Positions 1 through 9,609 of a DNA stretch of 64,000 bases are shown here, piece after piece. The translations under genes were made by a program, and so were the position numbers. The stretch spans positions 1,286,563-1,350,562 of the forward strand of contig LR990048.1 in assembly GCA_905147135.1 (NCBI GenBank). Reading direction: 5' to 3'. The notes beneath the pieces are model-generated. The model was given only the letters and a program-made list of their open reading frames with translations. It did not search any database and was not told where the DNA came from. This stretch comes from Blastobasis lacticolella. Its lineage: Eukaryota; Arthropoda; Insecta; Lepidoptera; Blastobasidae. The stretch's first letter is position 1; each line of letters starts with the position of its first letter.

Positions 1-58
1 ACATTTTCGCCGTATAGAAACAGCACATGAACGAACCCATCACGAAAATGAGGCACAC
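1..58 (-). CDS. CNG-type channel unit B, S6 exon (cut by window edge)
   Basis: A 3' splice site (AG at 60-59 on the minus strand) opens an exon reading VCLIFVMGSFMCCFYTAKM, a hydrophobic segment in the place expected for S6. The pore exon ends in phase 0 (DLLV) and this exon starts in phase 0. The rest of S6, the C-linker and the CNBD of unit B must lie left of the window. The assignment rests on position, hydrophobicity and phase, not on a family-diagnostic motif. Confidence 0.55.
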   Translation of the reverse strand, partial: MCLIFVMGSFMCCFYTAKM

Positions 59-789
59 CTTTGGAGAAAGAAAATGCGTTTATTGGAATCGGATAATCAG
101 GTTTGCCATTATGACTACTAACTGGTCAAAGACATTGTTTTCAGACACCGATACCTATGATTAAACTTAGAAAGGCAAAAAAATTTTCGTCGGTCGAGTA
201 AATGCGTGCGAATTTAACTGATGCACTTCAACTCTGCGCTAGCTTAAATTGACCCTAATTCCTGATTTACATTGGTCAAGTGTTTAGCGAAGTTGGTAAT
301 TACAGTAGCGAATCATTTTGTTTTGGTAAGTACAGTAACGAATCAGTTCAGCAATTGGCTTGCACGCTGCCTTCTAAGCGGCAAATGCACCCACTCAAAC
401 TCACCCCGCGCGGCTACAGGGACCATGCATAATAATGACCAGCCAAATTAAGGGAATTTTGCGCAATATTGCACTTATTTGTTGACGGTGCTCGTCCATA
501 TCAGCAAAGAAGTGGCACTGGATTCGACGTAGTGTAAACAGCCACTATCTGGACGCCGCTCGCCACTCGTCATTGTACTTGTACTCGCCACTATCCTTAA
601 CCAATGTAAATCGAACATAATTAAGTCGAAGTTCCGGTTTCTATCTATTGATAAGCAGTTGTCATGATACACGTCAGAAACCGGAGGCTTAATCATCGGG
701 TTTCAGCTCCATCACAATGGAGAATACCTAACACGATTATGGTGGCGACGATAAGTAACTTTCTAAAGCAAAGCAGACTCTAATCTCAC

Positions 790-951
790 CACCAAGAGGT
801 CCCCATTGCCAGGCGAGATCTGCGCTATCCCGCTGGCCGTGAACACGCCAGTCCCGAACGCTAGTGACGAGAGCATCGGCCGTTCATGCTTCGAGTTGTT
901 TATCACGAACACCTTCGTCTCCCAGAATATCAGTTTCGCCATCCAGGAGTT
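790..951 (-). CDS. CNG-type channel unit B, pore-loop exon
   Basis: This 54-codon exon sits between a CAG acceptor (953-952) and a GTGAGA donor (789-784). It reads from NSWMAKLIFWETKVFV into the pore segment LAFGTGVFTASGIAQISPGN. The position between S5 and S6 and the run V-F-T-A-S-G-I-A fit the re-entrant pore of CNG/HCN channels. However, neither GYG (potassium-type) nor GET (CNG-type) is present, so ion selectivity cannot be predicted. Splicing is phase 0 on both sides. Confidence 0.6.
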
Positions 952-2478
952 CTGCGGAATTGTTTTATTTTTTAATAGAGTGAACAAAAGTTTACGTGTC
1001 ATCTGATAGAAATTTATCACCGTCGCCCAAAGACAACTGTAATATATGTGGGTAAATCAATATTTGTGCTATTTATAATGTTATAAGGTAGATGTATTTT
1101 CGGCTCTTTGTCCTGCATTAAATGTGTTACTGAACGGACGTGTTCCTTATTCCCACCTAGGAAACCCCAAATTCTTTAAAACGCCCGCAATACCCATGAG
1201 AGTCATGTTATATGTCGGACGCGGTCTGGCTCCGCCTGGCATTGTTGGGCGCTGCCCGGCTCATTTGGTACTACGAGTATAGGACTTGGTCCGGCCGTTG
1301 ACAGCGTAGAGTAGGTGTGCTCCAGGGGCTGCCAACATGTCACTGTGTGTTTCCTTCCTACTATCATACCCCTCCTTTTTGATGATGGAAAAGAGATATT
1401 TAATGCCCTACTCAATAAAAAAATTTTGACTTTGAGTCAAGAATAACGCGTTCTTTCGCTGGCCTTTGAAATTTGGATTGCGAGAAAGAAAAGAAATTAT
1501 AGGATTGAGGTATTATAGGCTTGTTTCTTGAAGGCTTCAATATCGTAATGGTCTGGAAACACCACTGCATCAAAAATCTCGTTCAATACGAGTAGCATCT
1601 CGTACGAGGCAGGAAATTTCTTGAACAGGTGGAATTGGTTGGAATCTCAATTTTGGTATTCCATCACAAAGGATTGGTATAATTAAATTCAAATGATTTA
1701 TTTCATAGACTATCCATAGTTTCGTTTGTACAAATTACTATATACTATTGTTAGTGTAAATGAATTAAGTAATACTAGTGATATAAACATGAAAGTGGAT
1801 CCACATACACTACGTTAGCATAATGTTGACGCTGTTGTGTTTAGATACTGAGATGTTTTATTATATTTTCAGAACTAGTTGTAAGTAACAAACCGGCTGA
1901 CAGCAGCGACAGTAGCCCATTATACATTCATAACCAAAAAACGCACGTAAGTTGGCAGCGCTTGTTATACATTCATAACAAAAATGCAGGTGAGTTGTGC
2001 ATCCACCCTTATAATCCAGAGACTGTTATTTATCTTATCAAATTGGAACGAAAGAATAGAAGTAATAAATAAAGCAGTAATTCAAATTGACACCAAATTG
2101 CTAAAGACTACCAACAATATCGGGCACCCTCAGATGAACGCTTTCATTAGTCATGGAATGAATGTACGTGATCACTGATTGTACAAATTAGTAATGGAGC
2201 TGTTACTGGGTTGTTATTATTTATGCTCTCACATATTTTTATCCTGCATGATTTATTACATGGTTCCGGCAACCAAATAATCACGTAAAATCAATTTAAA
2301 GGTAATAGCAGTTTCAATGAAATTAATTTGCAATGAGTAACTATTATTTATCTTGACATAAATGTATGGGAAATGAAATATTTTGTTGCACAAATATAAA
2401 TATTAGGAAAACAAAAATCAGTAGTAAAAGCCAGAGGTCATTCCAAGAGAAAAAGTAGTAGTAAATGAATGGATTTAC

Positions 2479-2580
2479 CTCCAAACATAACCTTTTTGGA
2501 CAAGCATACATGTACAAAAAGCATCCCGACCAATAACAAAAGATTAGTATTAACATACAGAACTTGGCCAAGGTCATAAA
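2479..2580 (-). CDS. CNG-type channel unit B, S5 exon
   Basis: This 34-codon exon has a TTTCAG acceptor and a GTAAAT donor, both phase 0. It reads FMTLAKFCMLILIFCYWSGC, then FLYMYACPKRLCLE. A hydrophobic S5 with W-S-G-C near its outer end resembles the HWNAC/HWSGC pattern at the end of S5 in CNG channels. It follows the S3-S4 exon (ending NAHFR) in frame and precedes the pore exon in frame. A tRNA-derived SINE lies in the intron upstream in transcription (2680-2990). Confidence 0.6.
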
Positions 2581-2679
2581 CTGAAACAAAGAAGTAGCAC
2601 TTTATATATTTTGGAAAGACATTTTAAATACTTGTAAGGACTGCGTAAATACACTACAACATATTATTTCTACAGTAGC

Positions 2680-2990
2680 TAGTTAGTATCCGACTTGTAA
2701 GCTAGAGGTACCGGGTTCCCGCTGCGGCCATGTACCAATGACTCTTTTCTGACTTACATGCAACATTGGAATTATCACCAATGCTCTTAAAGTGAGGGAA
2801 AACATCGTGATGAAATCTACAAATTCAGGCAACTGAATTTGTAACCATGATCCAATCTAGTCAGGTTCTACCAAGCAGGGTCACGGGAGTCAGATGGTAG
2901 TCGCCAAATTCTGGATCATGGTCAAGGCGGTCCCCGGGCCCTCGTGCTCGAGAGTACAACCAGGACATTAACGACAGGATGATGATGAAA
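2680..2990 (+). mobile_element. tRNA-derived SINE, family A copy
   Basis: The copy shares with many others here a decayed tRNA-like head, then GTACCAATGACTCTT, GCTCTTA..GTGAGGGAAAA, CCATGATCCAATC..GTCAGGTT, and a tail CATTAACG.CA.GATGATGA. It lies in the intron between the S3-S4 and S5 exons of channel unit B, antisense to that gene. Confidence 0.65.
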
Positions 2991-3032
2991 TTATTTCTAC
3001 AGTACATTCGATCGGTTAGAGAAGATACCCAC

Positions 3033-3260
3033 CCTGAAATGAGCATTGAAGCTTGTCTCCCATTTGACCATGTAGTCCCATATATGCCAGACTTGCAGAA
3101 CGGGACAGAGCCTGATCACTTGTCCCCAAATCGAGGTCCCATGGGGATCTAAGGTCTCCGAGAATATATGAATTGGGAACACTGATACTATGTCCAGATA
3201 GAAACCAAACGTTGACATCTTCACCTCCGCTATTTCTTTCACAGTCTCTTTTCTTACAGT
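3033..3260 (-). CDS. CNG-type channel unit B, S3-S4 exon
   Basis: This 76-codon exon is bounded by TTTTTTCAG and GTGGGT, phase 0 at both ends. It reads TVRKETVKEIAEVKMSTFGF, then YLDIVSVFPIHIFSE (S3, resembling the D-x-I-S-x-x-P core of CNG/HCN S3), then IRLCPVLQVWHIWDYM in the S4 position. The putative S4 has almost no regularly spaced Arg or Lys, so voltage sensing is doubtful. It ends WETSFNAHFR, the S4-S5 linker. Confidence 0.65.
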
Positions 3261-3459
3261 CTGAAAAAAAATGTAAGGTTTGTAATTCCATATAGCACCA
3301 AGGAATGTGCTCTTCATTCACAGCAATTTCTCTAGCCCTTGACAACAACGAGTATAAAAAAATGCTTTTTCTAGAGCTTTTTAATAACTTTTCCTTATTT
3401 ATTAATTAGTTACTATACGGAATTATTATAATTTTAGCGAAATATATCTTAATCTATAT

Positions 3460-3610
3460 TTCAGCCAAATAGGACGCCCAAATAATGGACATAGGCCTCC
3501 CCCCAAGCCTTCTACACCGACGGGCTTTGTGCCTTTTGACCCCAAGACTGTTTGTACGACTGGTGGTTCGTCTATCGCGTAGGGGCTTTCGTATGCTACG
3601 ATTGCCAATA
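3460..3610 (-). mobile_element. RTE-type LINE 3' end remnant
   Basis: On the minus strand the stretch contains CCCCTACGCGATAGACGAAC and GGAGGCCTATGTCCATTATT. It is a decayed copy of the C-terminal coding end of lepidopteran RTE elements (reads like G-G-L-C-P and an A-Y-A-Q-Q-W-A-S motif in better copies here). It lies in a channel intron and should not be read as an exon. Confidence 0.5.
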
Positions 3611-3888
3611 CGCGGTACCTAAAATATACATCAGAAAAAACTACTAAATATTTTCTGGTTCCAAATAGTGTATCTTTAAGGTATTCTACCGGTTCCCTTT
3701 TGATCTCATTTCCAGTCAAATTCTTTCCGCCACCATCAACATTATTATTTTCTATATTAAGAGTAGCTACAGTTTAACACAATTTAAATAAGAATGTTGG
3801 ACAAACGTAAATTTACCATCCATTTGCTATGCGACTGTTTAAACCATCTGTAATCGATGGTAAAGGCAAATTTCATAACCGTTCCTAC

Positions 3889-4062
3889 CTTTCCCACAAT
3901 AGCAGTAGTGAGCTGTATGTACATATTGAGTACAAGGCCTGCGAGGACGATGCTGTCCATCACTCGCTGAATGTCGCTCGTTCGGGACTCAATCACGAAA
4001 TAAGGCGTCATCATGCACACGTACAACACCATTAAGAAGTGAATGATGTCGAATAGGTTTGT
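3889..4062 (-). CDS. CNG-type channel unit B, S1-S2 exon
   Basis: This 58-codon exon has a GTTACAG acceptor and a GTAGGA donor, both phase 0. It encodes S1 (NLFDIIHFLMVLYVCMMTPY) and S2 (VMDSIVLAGLVLNMYIQLTT) separated by a short charged loop. The pattern W/F-D...L..Y.....P before a polar loop is that of S1 in the HCN/CNG superfamily. It corresponds in position to the start of the long S1-S3 exon of unit A (11163-11550), which also begins in phase 0 with Thr. Confidence 0.7.
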
Positions 4063-4494
4063 CTGTAACAAAGTAACAAGGGGTTTGCAATAAAGTTGGA
4101 GAAAGAGTCTGATCAATATTCTGTAGTCGTAACATTTATGTTGACTGCTTTTTACTAAAAGCAATAATATAATGACGATTTCTCACAAACTGGCAAATGA
4201 GCAGACAGACCACCTGATGTAAGCGTTGCAACTTTCCCTCATAAAGTTTACTCTCGGTCAAAGAATTACAATTTATTCATAGTGTGTTAAGAGAGATATA
4301 ATTGTTTCACAGAAACAAAGTAGAATTTTAATTCTAAAATATTGCATAGATTCCAAACGAGATTATAAATATGATCGCAATAAGGTCCCTTTTATAACGG
4401 TGGTAAACAAATGTACTGCCCGCCTAATTGATAGGAATTCAGCAGACATAAACCTTTTAGTACAGAGAGAAAGTAATTTTAAGATACTACTTAC

Positions 4495-4637
4495 AAAGTT
4501 AGTATTAGGCTCAAGGATCCAGGGGAAGTTAGCCTTCAAACAGATCTTGGGAGGTTCCACGGTGGTCACATTGCTGGACAACCGGTATAGTTCCAAGTAC
4601 TCGGGAGTGAATTTCGGTTGACGCTCGTTCATAAGGT
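4495..4637 (-). CDS. CNG-type channel unit B, pre-S1 exon or unit A/B junction exon
   Basis: The exon starts after TTAAATTAG in phase 1 and ends at GTAAGT in phase 0. It reads LMNERQPKFTPEYLELYRLS, then SNVTTVEPPKICLKANFPW, then ILEPNTNF, and joins S1. An ATG lies at 4632, so unit B could start here. Spliced from the unit A exon ending at 5262 (one leftover G), the codon becomes GAC and the reading HLYYR-D-LMNERQPKF stays open, which would give a single two-unit chain. An 88-nt GT-AG interval (4725-4638) also links it to the small exon at 4722-4774. Confidence 0.6.
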
Positions 4638-4721
4638 CTAATTTAAAAACGTAAGGTTGATAATGTATAAAAATTGTAAGTAATATGAAGACCTAAATTG
4701 GATTAGAAAGAAATGGAGACT

Positions 4722-4774
4722 CTACCGACAAATGCAAAGCTCTTCGGATAGTTCGTGTTCGTAGACCATCGCCT
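4722..4774 (-). CDS. optional terminal exon of channel unit A
   Basis: After the acceptor GCTTGCTACAG, with the phase-1 G left from the exon ending at 5262, the frame reads EAMVYEHELSEELCICR and then TAG (4724-4722). This would end unit A as a separate channel protein. A second frame through the same bases (RRWSTNTNYPKSFAFV) ends at a GTAGAG donor (4725) in the right phase for the exon starting at 4637. This segment might therefore instead be a 5' exon of unit B. The two uses cannot be told apart from sequence alone. Confidence 0.3.
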
Positions 4775-5039
4775 CTGTAGCAAGCGTGTGAGTAAAACAA
4801 AGGCGAAAAGTCTAACAAGTCTCCGGCCTAAAAGTTATAGGTATCTTGGAAGTTAACAAAATGAAAAAGTCACCGTGAAAAAGTATGTGAAGAAGTTTCC
4901 ACATAAATACGTCATACGTTATGACATAACCATGCTTTAGTACTTTTGTTTAATATCTAGGTGTTCTATAAAAATATGTTTTTTTGTGATACGGCTCACA
5001 AACAGGCAAGCGGGTCACCTAATGAAAAGTGGTCCGCAT

Positions 5040-5262
5040 ATGGACATCAGCAACACCAGGGGTATCCCTATGCGTTGGCCACCTCTAAAGAGACCTCTAA
5101 TATACCTCTTGAGTCTTGAACGATCCCATGTCGTAATCTAAAGGATACACTGTCGCTGGGAGCTCATTCCACGTACGAATAGTACGAACAAGAAACTTTG
5201 TACCAGCAGAGGGTAGGGAGGATGAGTACTCAGCACATGAAATTATAGAATTATTACTCACC
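5040..5262 (-). mobile_element. LINE C-terminal fragment
   Basis: On the minus strand the stretch reads VRTIRTWNELPATVYPLDYD followed by M-G-S-F-K. This matches the R-x-W-N-x-L-P-A-x-V-F-x-x-x-Y-D-x-x-x-F-K ending of CR1/Jockey-like LINE proteins that recurs at 11.8, 18.9 and 56.8 kb. It fills the intron just downstream of the exon at 5262-5403. Confidence 0.45.
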
Positions 5263-5403
5263 TCGATAATACAAGTGGGAGTCATCAACGAACGTTGCAT
5301 CTTCTTCTTCTACGCCAGCGAGATTGTCTTTCAGGACTTTCATCGGCCGGTAACGGGTCCTGATGAGCCTCGAGTCACCTTTGTCATATTCCACTATCTG
5401 GGT
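5262..5403 (-). CDS. CNG-type channel unit A, post-CNBD linker exon
   Basis: The exon runs from TTATAG to GTGAGT (phase 0 in, phase 1 out). It reads TQIVEYDKGDSRLIRTRYRP, then MKVLKDNLAGVEEEDATFVD, then DSHLYYR. It follows the helical end of the CNBD in frame and looks like a charged cytoplasmic tail or linker. Its phase-1 end fits both the optional terminal exon (4774) and the first exon of unit B (4637), which decides whether one or two channel units sit on one chain. Confidence 0.6.
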
Positions 5404-5713
5404 CTATAAGAAGAACGCAAATTGGGGTATTGCAGGGTGCGTCCAAATCTTCTCTGATCTGAATGCGCTTCGAATGCACAGTTGCAGCAACAGAATTTCA
5501 TAACCAAAGTTACTCAGAAAGATGTTTTGTAAAAAGGTAGGTACTCACTAAATACCTTCTCTGAGAAGAAAGCGCGAAATGTGTACATTTTTATACATCT
5601 AACGGATTAATTTTGATTTAATTTTGAGAATCGTGTCTAATTAACGCTATCTGTTACAATTGTTTACAAATGTAATTTAAAATGTAAAAACTTATTACTA
5701 CAAAGTTCTGTAC

Positions 5714-5821
5714 CTGTCTCTCCTTCGTGGTTGATAGACGCTTCTCGATGTTGTTCCGTATCTGTTTTAGCATATGTGGGTTCTCGACCATTGCCCTCAT
5801 GAAATCCGTTCGTCGCAATAC
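5714..5821 (-). CDS. CNG-type channel unit A, CNBD C-helix exon
   Basis: This 36-codon exon (ATTACAG acceptor, GTACAG donor, phase 0 both sides) reads VLRRTDFMRAMVENPHMLKQ, then IRNNIEKRLSTTKERQ. L-R-R-x-D-F...V-E-N-P is the B/C-helix region that follows the phosphate-binding cassette in CNBDs (compare the L-x-x-x-D-F-x-x-V-x-x-x-P pattern of HCN/CNG/EAG proteins). The helix is amphipathic and strongly charged. Confidence 0.75.
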
Positions 5822-6089
5822 CTGTAATCAGTCCTCGATTATAATAATAATAATATTCTTTATTTTATATAAAAATACAGTAAGGTACATGTTAAATGGC
5901 AGGTGTTAAGAACATAAAAATGTTTGTTGCCCTGGTTCCCAAACTAGGAATAACCTGTGTATTGGATATCAGTGAAATCACCCATGGCGTCACATTATAT
6001 TTTAGATTGTGGAGATTGTGGTAAACAATGATAAAACTTGATAAAGAAAAGAAATATGAGATGTGTCTGTGAGCGTGAGCGTATGCGTA

Positions 6090-6090
<1 letters not shown>

Positions 6091-6114
<24 letters not shown>
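6091..6114. repeat. (GT)n microsatellite
   Basis: An uninterrupted GT dinucleotide run of about twelve units, flanked by decayed GT/AT repeats, in a channel intron. Confidence 0.9.
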
Positions 6115-6120
<6 letters not shown>

Positions 6121-6383
6121 TAGAACTGCAAATTAAATTTCTGCTCTTAATATTAAAATTCCTCGGCATACGGTATAATCCTAAGCGACGGGGTGCATCC
6201 ATGTCGTGATTTCAGAAGTAGTGTGGTACCACAGTCTACCCTGTAAAACTGTCTCCGATTTGTACGGGCATCCATAGTGATGGTAGCTCATATTATATTG
6301 GTGATGTATGTTGCGGGTTGATGAGACCTTCTGTACCTGTTGCTAAAAAACGAAGTGAGCCTCTAGCTTTTAACATTACTTAC

Positions 6384-6461
6384 TTGCAATTCGACGTATG
6401 TAGCTGCGGTCACGGTGACTTTAGCCGGCAGCGAATAGAACAAACTCAACTCTCCCAGCAC
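6384..6461 (-). CDS. CNG-type channel unit A, CNBD phosphate-binding-cassette exon
   Basis: This 26-codon exon (CCATAG acceptor, GTAAGT donor, phase 0) reads VLGELSLFYSLPAKVTVTAA then TYVELQ. V-L-G-E-L-S-L-F corresponds to the F-G-E-I-S-L-L motif of the phosphate-binding cassette, and A-T-Y-V-E-L to the next beta strand. The conserved Arg-Thr/Ser pair that contacts the cyclic phosphate is not recognisable (Pro-Ala-Lys-Val stands near it), so ligand binding is uncertain. Confidence 0.75.
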
Positions 6462-6882
6462 CTATGGAGTATAATCAATTGCTGACTACTGGTAAACTTA
6501 AATAGGAGGAGATCCATACTCAGCATTGGGTAGATGAAGGTTGAAGAAGAAGAATAAGATAATTTAATAACAGTAAAATAGTCGAAACCTCAGATAAAGC
6601 GAGTAAGCCATTACAGGTGTCATTTTAATATTTATTTTAATGGGTGGTTTTTATATGAGAATCGAAACTTGGCTTTCTGCAAACCCCGACGAAAAAAGAG
6701 GGCTATTCTAATATACCGACCGATTTGGATGCATGTCTATTTAAAAGTCAATTTAATCGATATAGTTCTTAGCTTTGTTTCATTAAAATCGGTTTAGTAG
6801 TTTAGAAAAAATTTCAGTAAATGTGAACTTGGTCTGGGTTTTTAGACTTTTAAGTCGGTTAGTTTATAACAAATACACGTAC

Positions 6883-7061
6883 AGTCTCTTCCTTGAAAGC
6901 GATCATGGGGCTTTCGTCGTCCTCGTCTGACAGCATTTCCAGCACGCCTCTCTTTACGCAGATCATGCCGTGCTTCACCACACCCTGGCTCCAGATCTGC
7001 TGCCCGGCCAGGAAGATCTCGTGCCGCATGATCAGCGACACTTGGCGCATGAAGGCTTCTC
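6883..7061 (-). CDS. CNG-type channel unit A, CNBD beta-roll exon
   Basis: The exon runs from GCTCACAG to GTACGT (phase 1 in, 0 out). It reads EAFMRQVSLIMRHEIFLAGQ, then QIWSQGVVKHGMICVKRGVL, then EMLSDEDDESPMIAFKEET. F-L-A-G-Q-x-I-W-x-x-G and M-x-x-V-x-x-G-V-L-E are hallmark strands of the cyclic-nucleotide-binding fold. With the next two exons it completes a CNBD of usual length (about 120 residues). This is the clearest family evidence at the locus. Confidence 0.85.
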
Positions 7062-7174
7062 CTGTGAGCGGATGGCAACGGATAAGATTTTTGCTAAAAA
7101 TGTGGGTGTCACATCATCGTTCTGGTGGTCAATGGCGGTCTGTCAAGCTCTAATCTAAATAATCAGAAACATGC

Positions 7175-7305
7175 CCAATTCTGGGTAATAGGCCTCCCCC
7201 AGAGATCTCCACTAAGTGGCACTAAGCCGGTCCTGTGCCTTTCGCGTCCAGCTGATACATACGATCTATCCAGGTCGACGATCCATCTTGTGGAAGGTCT
7301 AGGAT
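7175..7305 (-). mobile_element. RTE-type LINE 3' end remnant
   Basis: On the plus strand the stretch shows GGCCTCCCCCAGAGATCTCC followed by a decayed complement of the W-R-S-L-G-E-A-Y-A-Q coding end, so the element points to the minus strand. The same fragment recurs at 26.3 and 45.7 kb. It lies between two channel exons. Confidence 0.55.
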
Positions 7306-7422
7306 TAATTGATCATCGTGATAATGTGCTGTTAAAGATGACGATGATTTGTTGCACTCGTCATTCGATCTTATTCATTATTAATTACCAAAAGGTGCCC
7401 ACTTACACCGTTAAAAGCTCAC

Positions 7423-7633
7423 CAGTGTCTCTAAACAGCAACGTATTATGGAAGTGTCCCACATTGATGTCAAAGATCAGTTGCATCTGCAGCGGGTGGG
7501 GCAGCTGCTTGAAGTGGTCTGACGTCAGGACCCCGTCCTTCATCTCCCAGAGCTGCAGTTTGTAGTTCTTCGCCTGCTCGATAAGCCAAACTGGTGCTTC
7601 GCAGAACTCGAGGTAGTTTATCATGTGGTGGTA
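7423..7633 (-). CDS. CNG-type channel unit A, C-linker exon
   Basis: The exon runs from TTTGCAG to GTGAGC (phase 0 in, phase 1 out). It reads YHHMINYLEFCEAPVWLIEQ, AKNYKLQLWEMKDGVLTSDH, FKQLPHPLQMQLIFDINVGH, then FHNTLLFRDTG. M-x-x-Y-L...P-x-x-L, Y-x-x-x-L-W, L-P-x-P-L-x-x-x-L and the final P/T-L-F-R are the A'-F' helices of the CNG/HCN C-linker that carry gating movements to S6. The next exon continues in frame into the CNBD. Confidence 0.85.
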
Positions 7634-7839
7634 CTGCAAATGCACGTTAAATCTTGGTTAAGTCAGCTGATTTCTTTTCCCACGCGAAAAAGAAGAGACG
7701 AGATCATTCGCATGGGTTCCATAAAATAGCGAGTATATGGGGGATCGGGCAGGGCATGGTCGACCACGTTACGAAACTGACACGCGTATCTACAGACGTT
7801 GCTATGAGGTCTCACATCCACAAAATCCGCAAGACTGCG

Positions 7840-8050
7840 TTGACTGGGCCACGTAGAGAGGATGGAGGAATATTGAGCCGTACGGAGGCATATATGGGTT
7901 GAACCAACGGACCTAGACCAGTTGCGACGACCAAGGTATAACTGGTTGGACATCATCGACTGGCAGGAGACGGCTAAGGACAGGTAGAGGTAGCATTATC
8001 TTTTATCGGAGGCCAAGATTCACTTTGGGCGCTGAGCCAACGCAGTGAGT
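7840..8050 (+). mobile_element. LINE C-terminal relic
   Basis: A broken plus-strand frame reads RRPRYNWLDIIDWQETAKDR, similar to the G-R-P-x-x-R-W-x-D-x-I endings of non-LTR retrotransposon proteins, with stops on both sides. It lies in the intron between the C-linker and S6 exons of unit A, antisense to it. Confidence 0.35.
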
Positions 8051-8191
8051 AAGTATTTATATACCTATCTAACTGCTGTCAAGCTGACAAGCAATTTGAT
8101 TGTCAAAAACTGTGGCACGCATTTTGTCCATTAGGGCCGCTCTACTTAATCATGAAGGTTCTCCTACCTTTCCAATCTCTTTGCTACTTAC

Positions 8192-8323
8192 CATTTCGAC
8201 AAAATTGGACCACCTCCTGTTCTCAATGACTATCTCCCACGACAGGTACCCGATGAATTGGTATCGTGCCAAAACGAAACCTAGAATCATTAAGGTCGTA
8301 GTCAGCCACTTCTCAGTGGCAGT
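8192..8323 (-). CDS. CNG-type channel unit A, S6 exon
   Basis: This 44-codon exon (TTTCAG acceptor, GTAAGT donor, phase 0) reads TATEKWLTTTLMILGFVLAR, YQFIGYLSWEIVIENRRWSN, then FVEM. A hydrophobic helix followed by a charged stretch matches S6 running into the C-linker, and it joins directly to YHHMINYLEF of the next exon. Confidence 0.75.
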
Positions 8324-8403
8324 CTGAAAATTAAGACCGAAGGGTTATCACCTGAATCACCAATTCATATCAAATTGTTGAGACAAAAGCTGTTCGAACT
8401 TAC

Positions 8404-8473
8404 AATAGGAAACGCGTCCGAAAATATGACATTGAAGTAGCGACAGCAGCAGTAATACCAACACTCGGAATAT
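8404..8473 (-). CDS. CNG-type channel unit A, pore exon
   Basis: A 70-nt exon (TTTTCCAG acceptor, GTAAGT donor) completes a split Lys codon and reads YSECWYYCCCRYFNVIFSDA, then FPI, placed exactly between S5/turret and S6. Three adjacent cysteines and the absence of any G-Y-G or G-E-T filter are striking. The call depends on flanking exons and phase; the segment alone would not be recognised as a pore. Confidence 0.55.
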
Positions 8474-8689
8474 CTGGAAAATAAAACTAAATGTACCAAT
8501 TCAATGCAATACAAAACACGTTCATGAGATCGGTTTTCATACAATTGATAGAAATAACAGTTTATACTTGTCAGGCGTTGGGTACAGGGCTCCACCACCA
8601 TTACCGGAACGAAATCCGCTACAATTCCTTCTCATCCACTAGGATGATAAAGAATCGGATAAACAATTACATATTTCGATAGCCAATCG

Positions 8690-8975
8690 ATATTAAGGTC
8701 ACCGACATAGCCCAAAGGATTGCCAAGCTTAAATGGCAGTTGGCAGGGCACATAGCTCGCAGAACACATGGCTGAAGGAGTTACAATGTTCTCGAGTGGC
8801 GACAAGGTACCGGAAGACTCAGCGTGGGTAGGCCTTCCACTAGGAGGACTGACGATGTGTTAAAGATCGCAGATACCAGCTGGATGCGGAAGGCACAAGG
8901 CCGGCCTTTGTAGAAATCTCTGGGGGAGACCTATGCCCAGCCGTGGGCGTCTTACGGCTGATATGAGGGCTATGA
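8690..8975 (+). mobile_element. RTE-type LINE 3' end
   Basis: The plus frame, with two stops, reads IAQRIAKLKWQLAGHIARRT, WRQGTGRLSVGRPSTRRTDD, VLKIADTSWMRKAQGRPL and SLGETYAQPWASYG. This is the well-known C-terminus of lepidopteran RTE endonuclease-reverse transcriptase. It is 5'-truncated and inserted in the channel intron, antisense to the gene. Confidence 0.8.
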
Positions 8976-9075
8976 ACTATGCGATCTTTCAACAATGGAC
9001 ACTCTATCGATTGGCAAACGATATTTTTCACCCTAGACGGAAGCACAAGCATTTCAAAAAATCAATGAAGCTCAC

Positions 9076-9251
9076 TTATCAAACATCAGCCGACTGGCGT
9101 CCACGTGAGGCGGGAAAGCGAGGTTGTACCACGGGCGCTCCTTTCGGCGCCACTTGTGCGTGTGGTACCAGAGGCAGGAGGCCGCGTGCAGCACTAAGCT
9201 GGACATCATCAGGTGCTCCACCACAAATATCACTTTGCGGTTGGTTTGCAT
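9076..9251 (-). CDS. CNG-type channel unit A, S4-S5 linker, S5 and turret exon
   Basis: The exon (TTTCACAG acceptor, GTGAGC donor; phase 0 in, 2 out) reads MQTNRKVIFVVEHLMMSSLV, LHAASCLWYHTHKWRRKERP, WYNLAFPPHVDASRLMFD. T-N-R-K/N-x-I-F opening S5 and the H-A-A-S-C-L-W-Y ending (compare H-W-N-A-C) are CNG-like. A basic turret follows. The base composition is GC-richer than its surroundings. Confidence 0.75.
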
Positions 9252-9609
9252 CTGTGAAATGAATTTCGTATGATCCTCGTAGATACATCTATCGCTCCTA
9301 TGGGGAAACTCAACGGAACTCCACGAGCATACAGTTGGCAAGCCCCGTACCTAGATGGCGCTGATTGAAATCTGCTCATATCCACCTAAACCTACAACAC
9401 GCTAGAGAATCCGCGATATAAATAGTGTTTCCGATTCATCTGTCGGACTCTTGCTCGCCTGTTCGCAACACCAATCTAGGTGGGCTTTATCCTTTTCCAC
9501 TTCCCTATCCTCGCTAGCCAACATCCAGTCCAAACTACCGCTAAAACCTAAAAGTTCAGAGGCGAGAGCTTCGCACGTAAAAAGCCAAAAATAAAATTTA
9601 ACGAACACG

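Noticed and set aside
3426..3719. 97-codon minus ORF as an extra channel exon between S2 and S3
   Set aside because: Its second half is the decayed RTE 3' end (GGAGGCCTATGTCCATTATT), and the S1-S2 and S3-S4 exons already join in phase without it.
6859..7153. Several overlapping ORFs on the plus strand near 6.9-7.15 kb
   Set aside because: They are shadows of the GC-rich CNBD exon on the minus strand.
7125..7565. 146-codon plus ORF
   Set aside because: It spans an intron with an RTE relic and the reverse side of the C-linker exon; no motif of its own.
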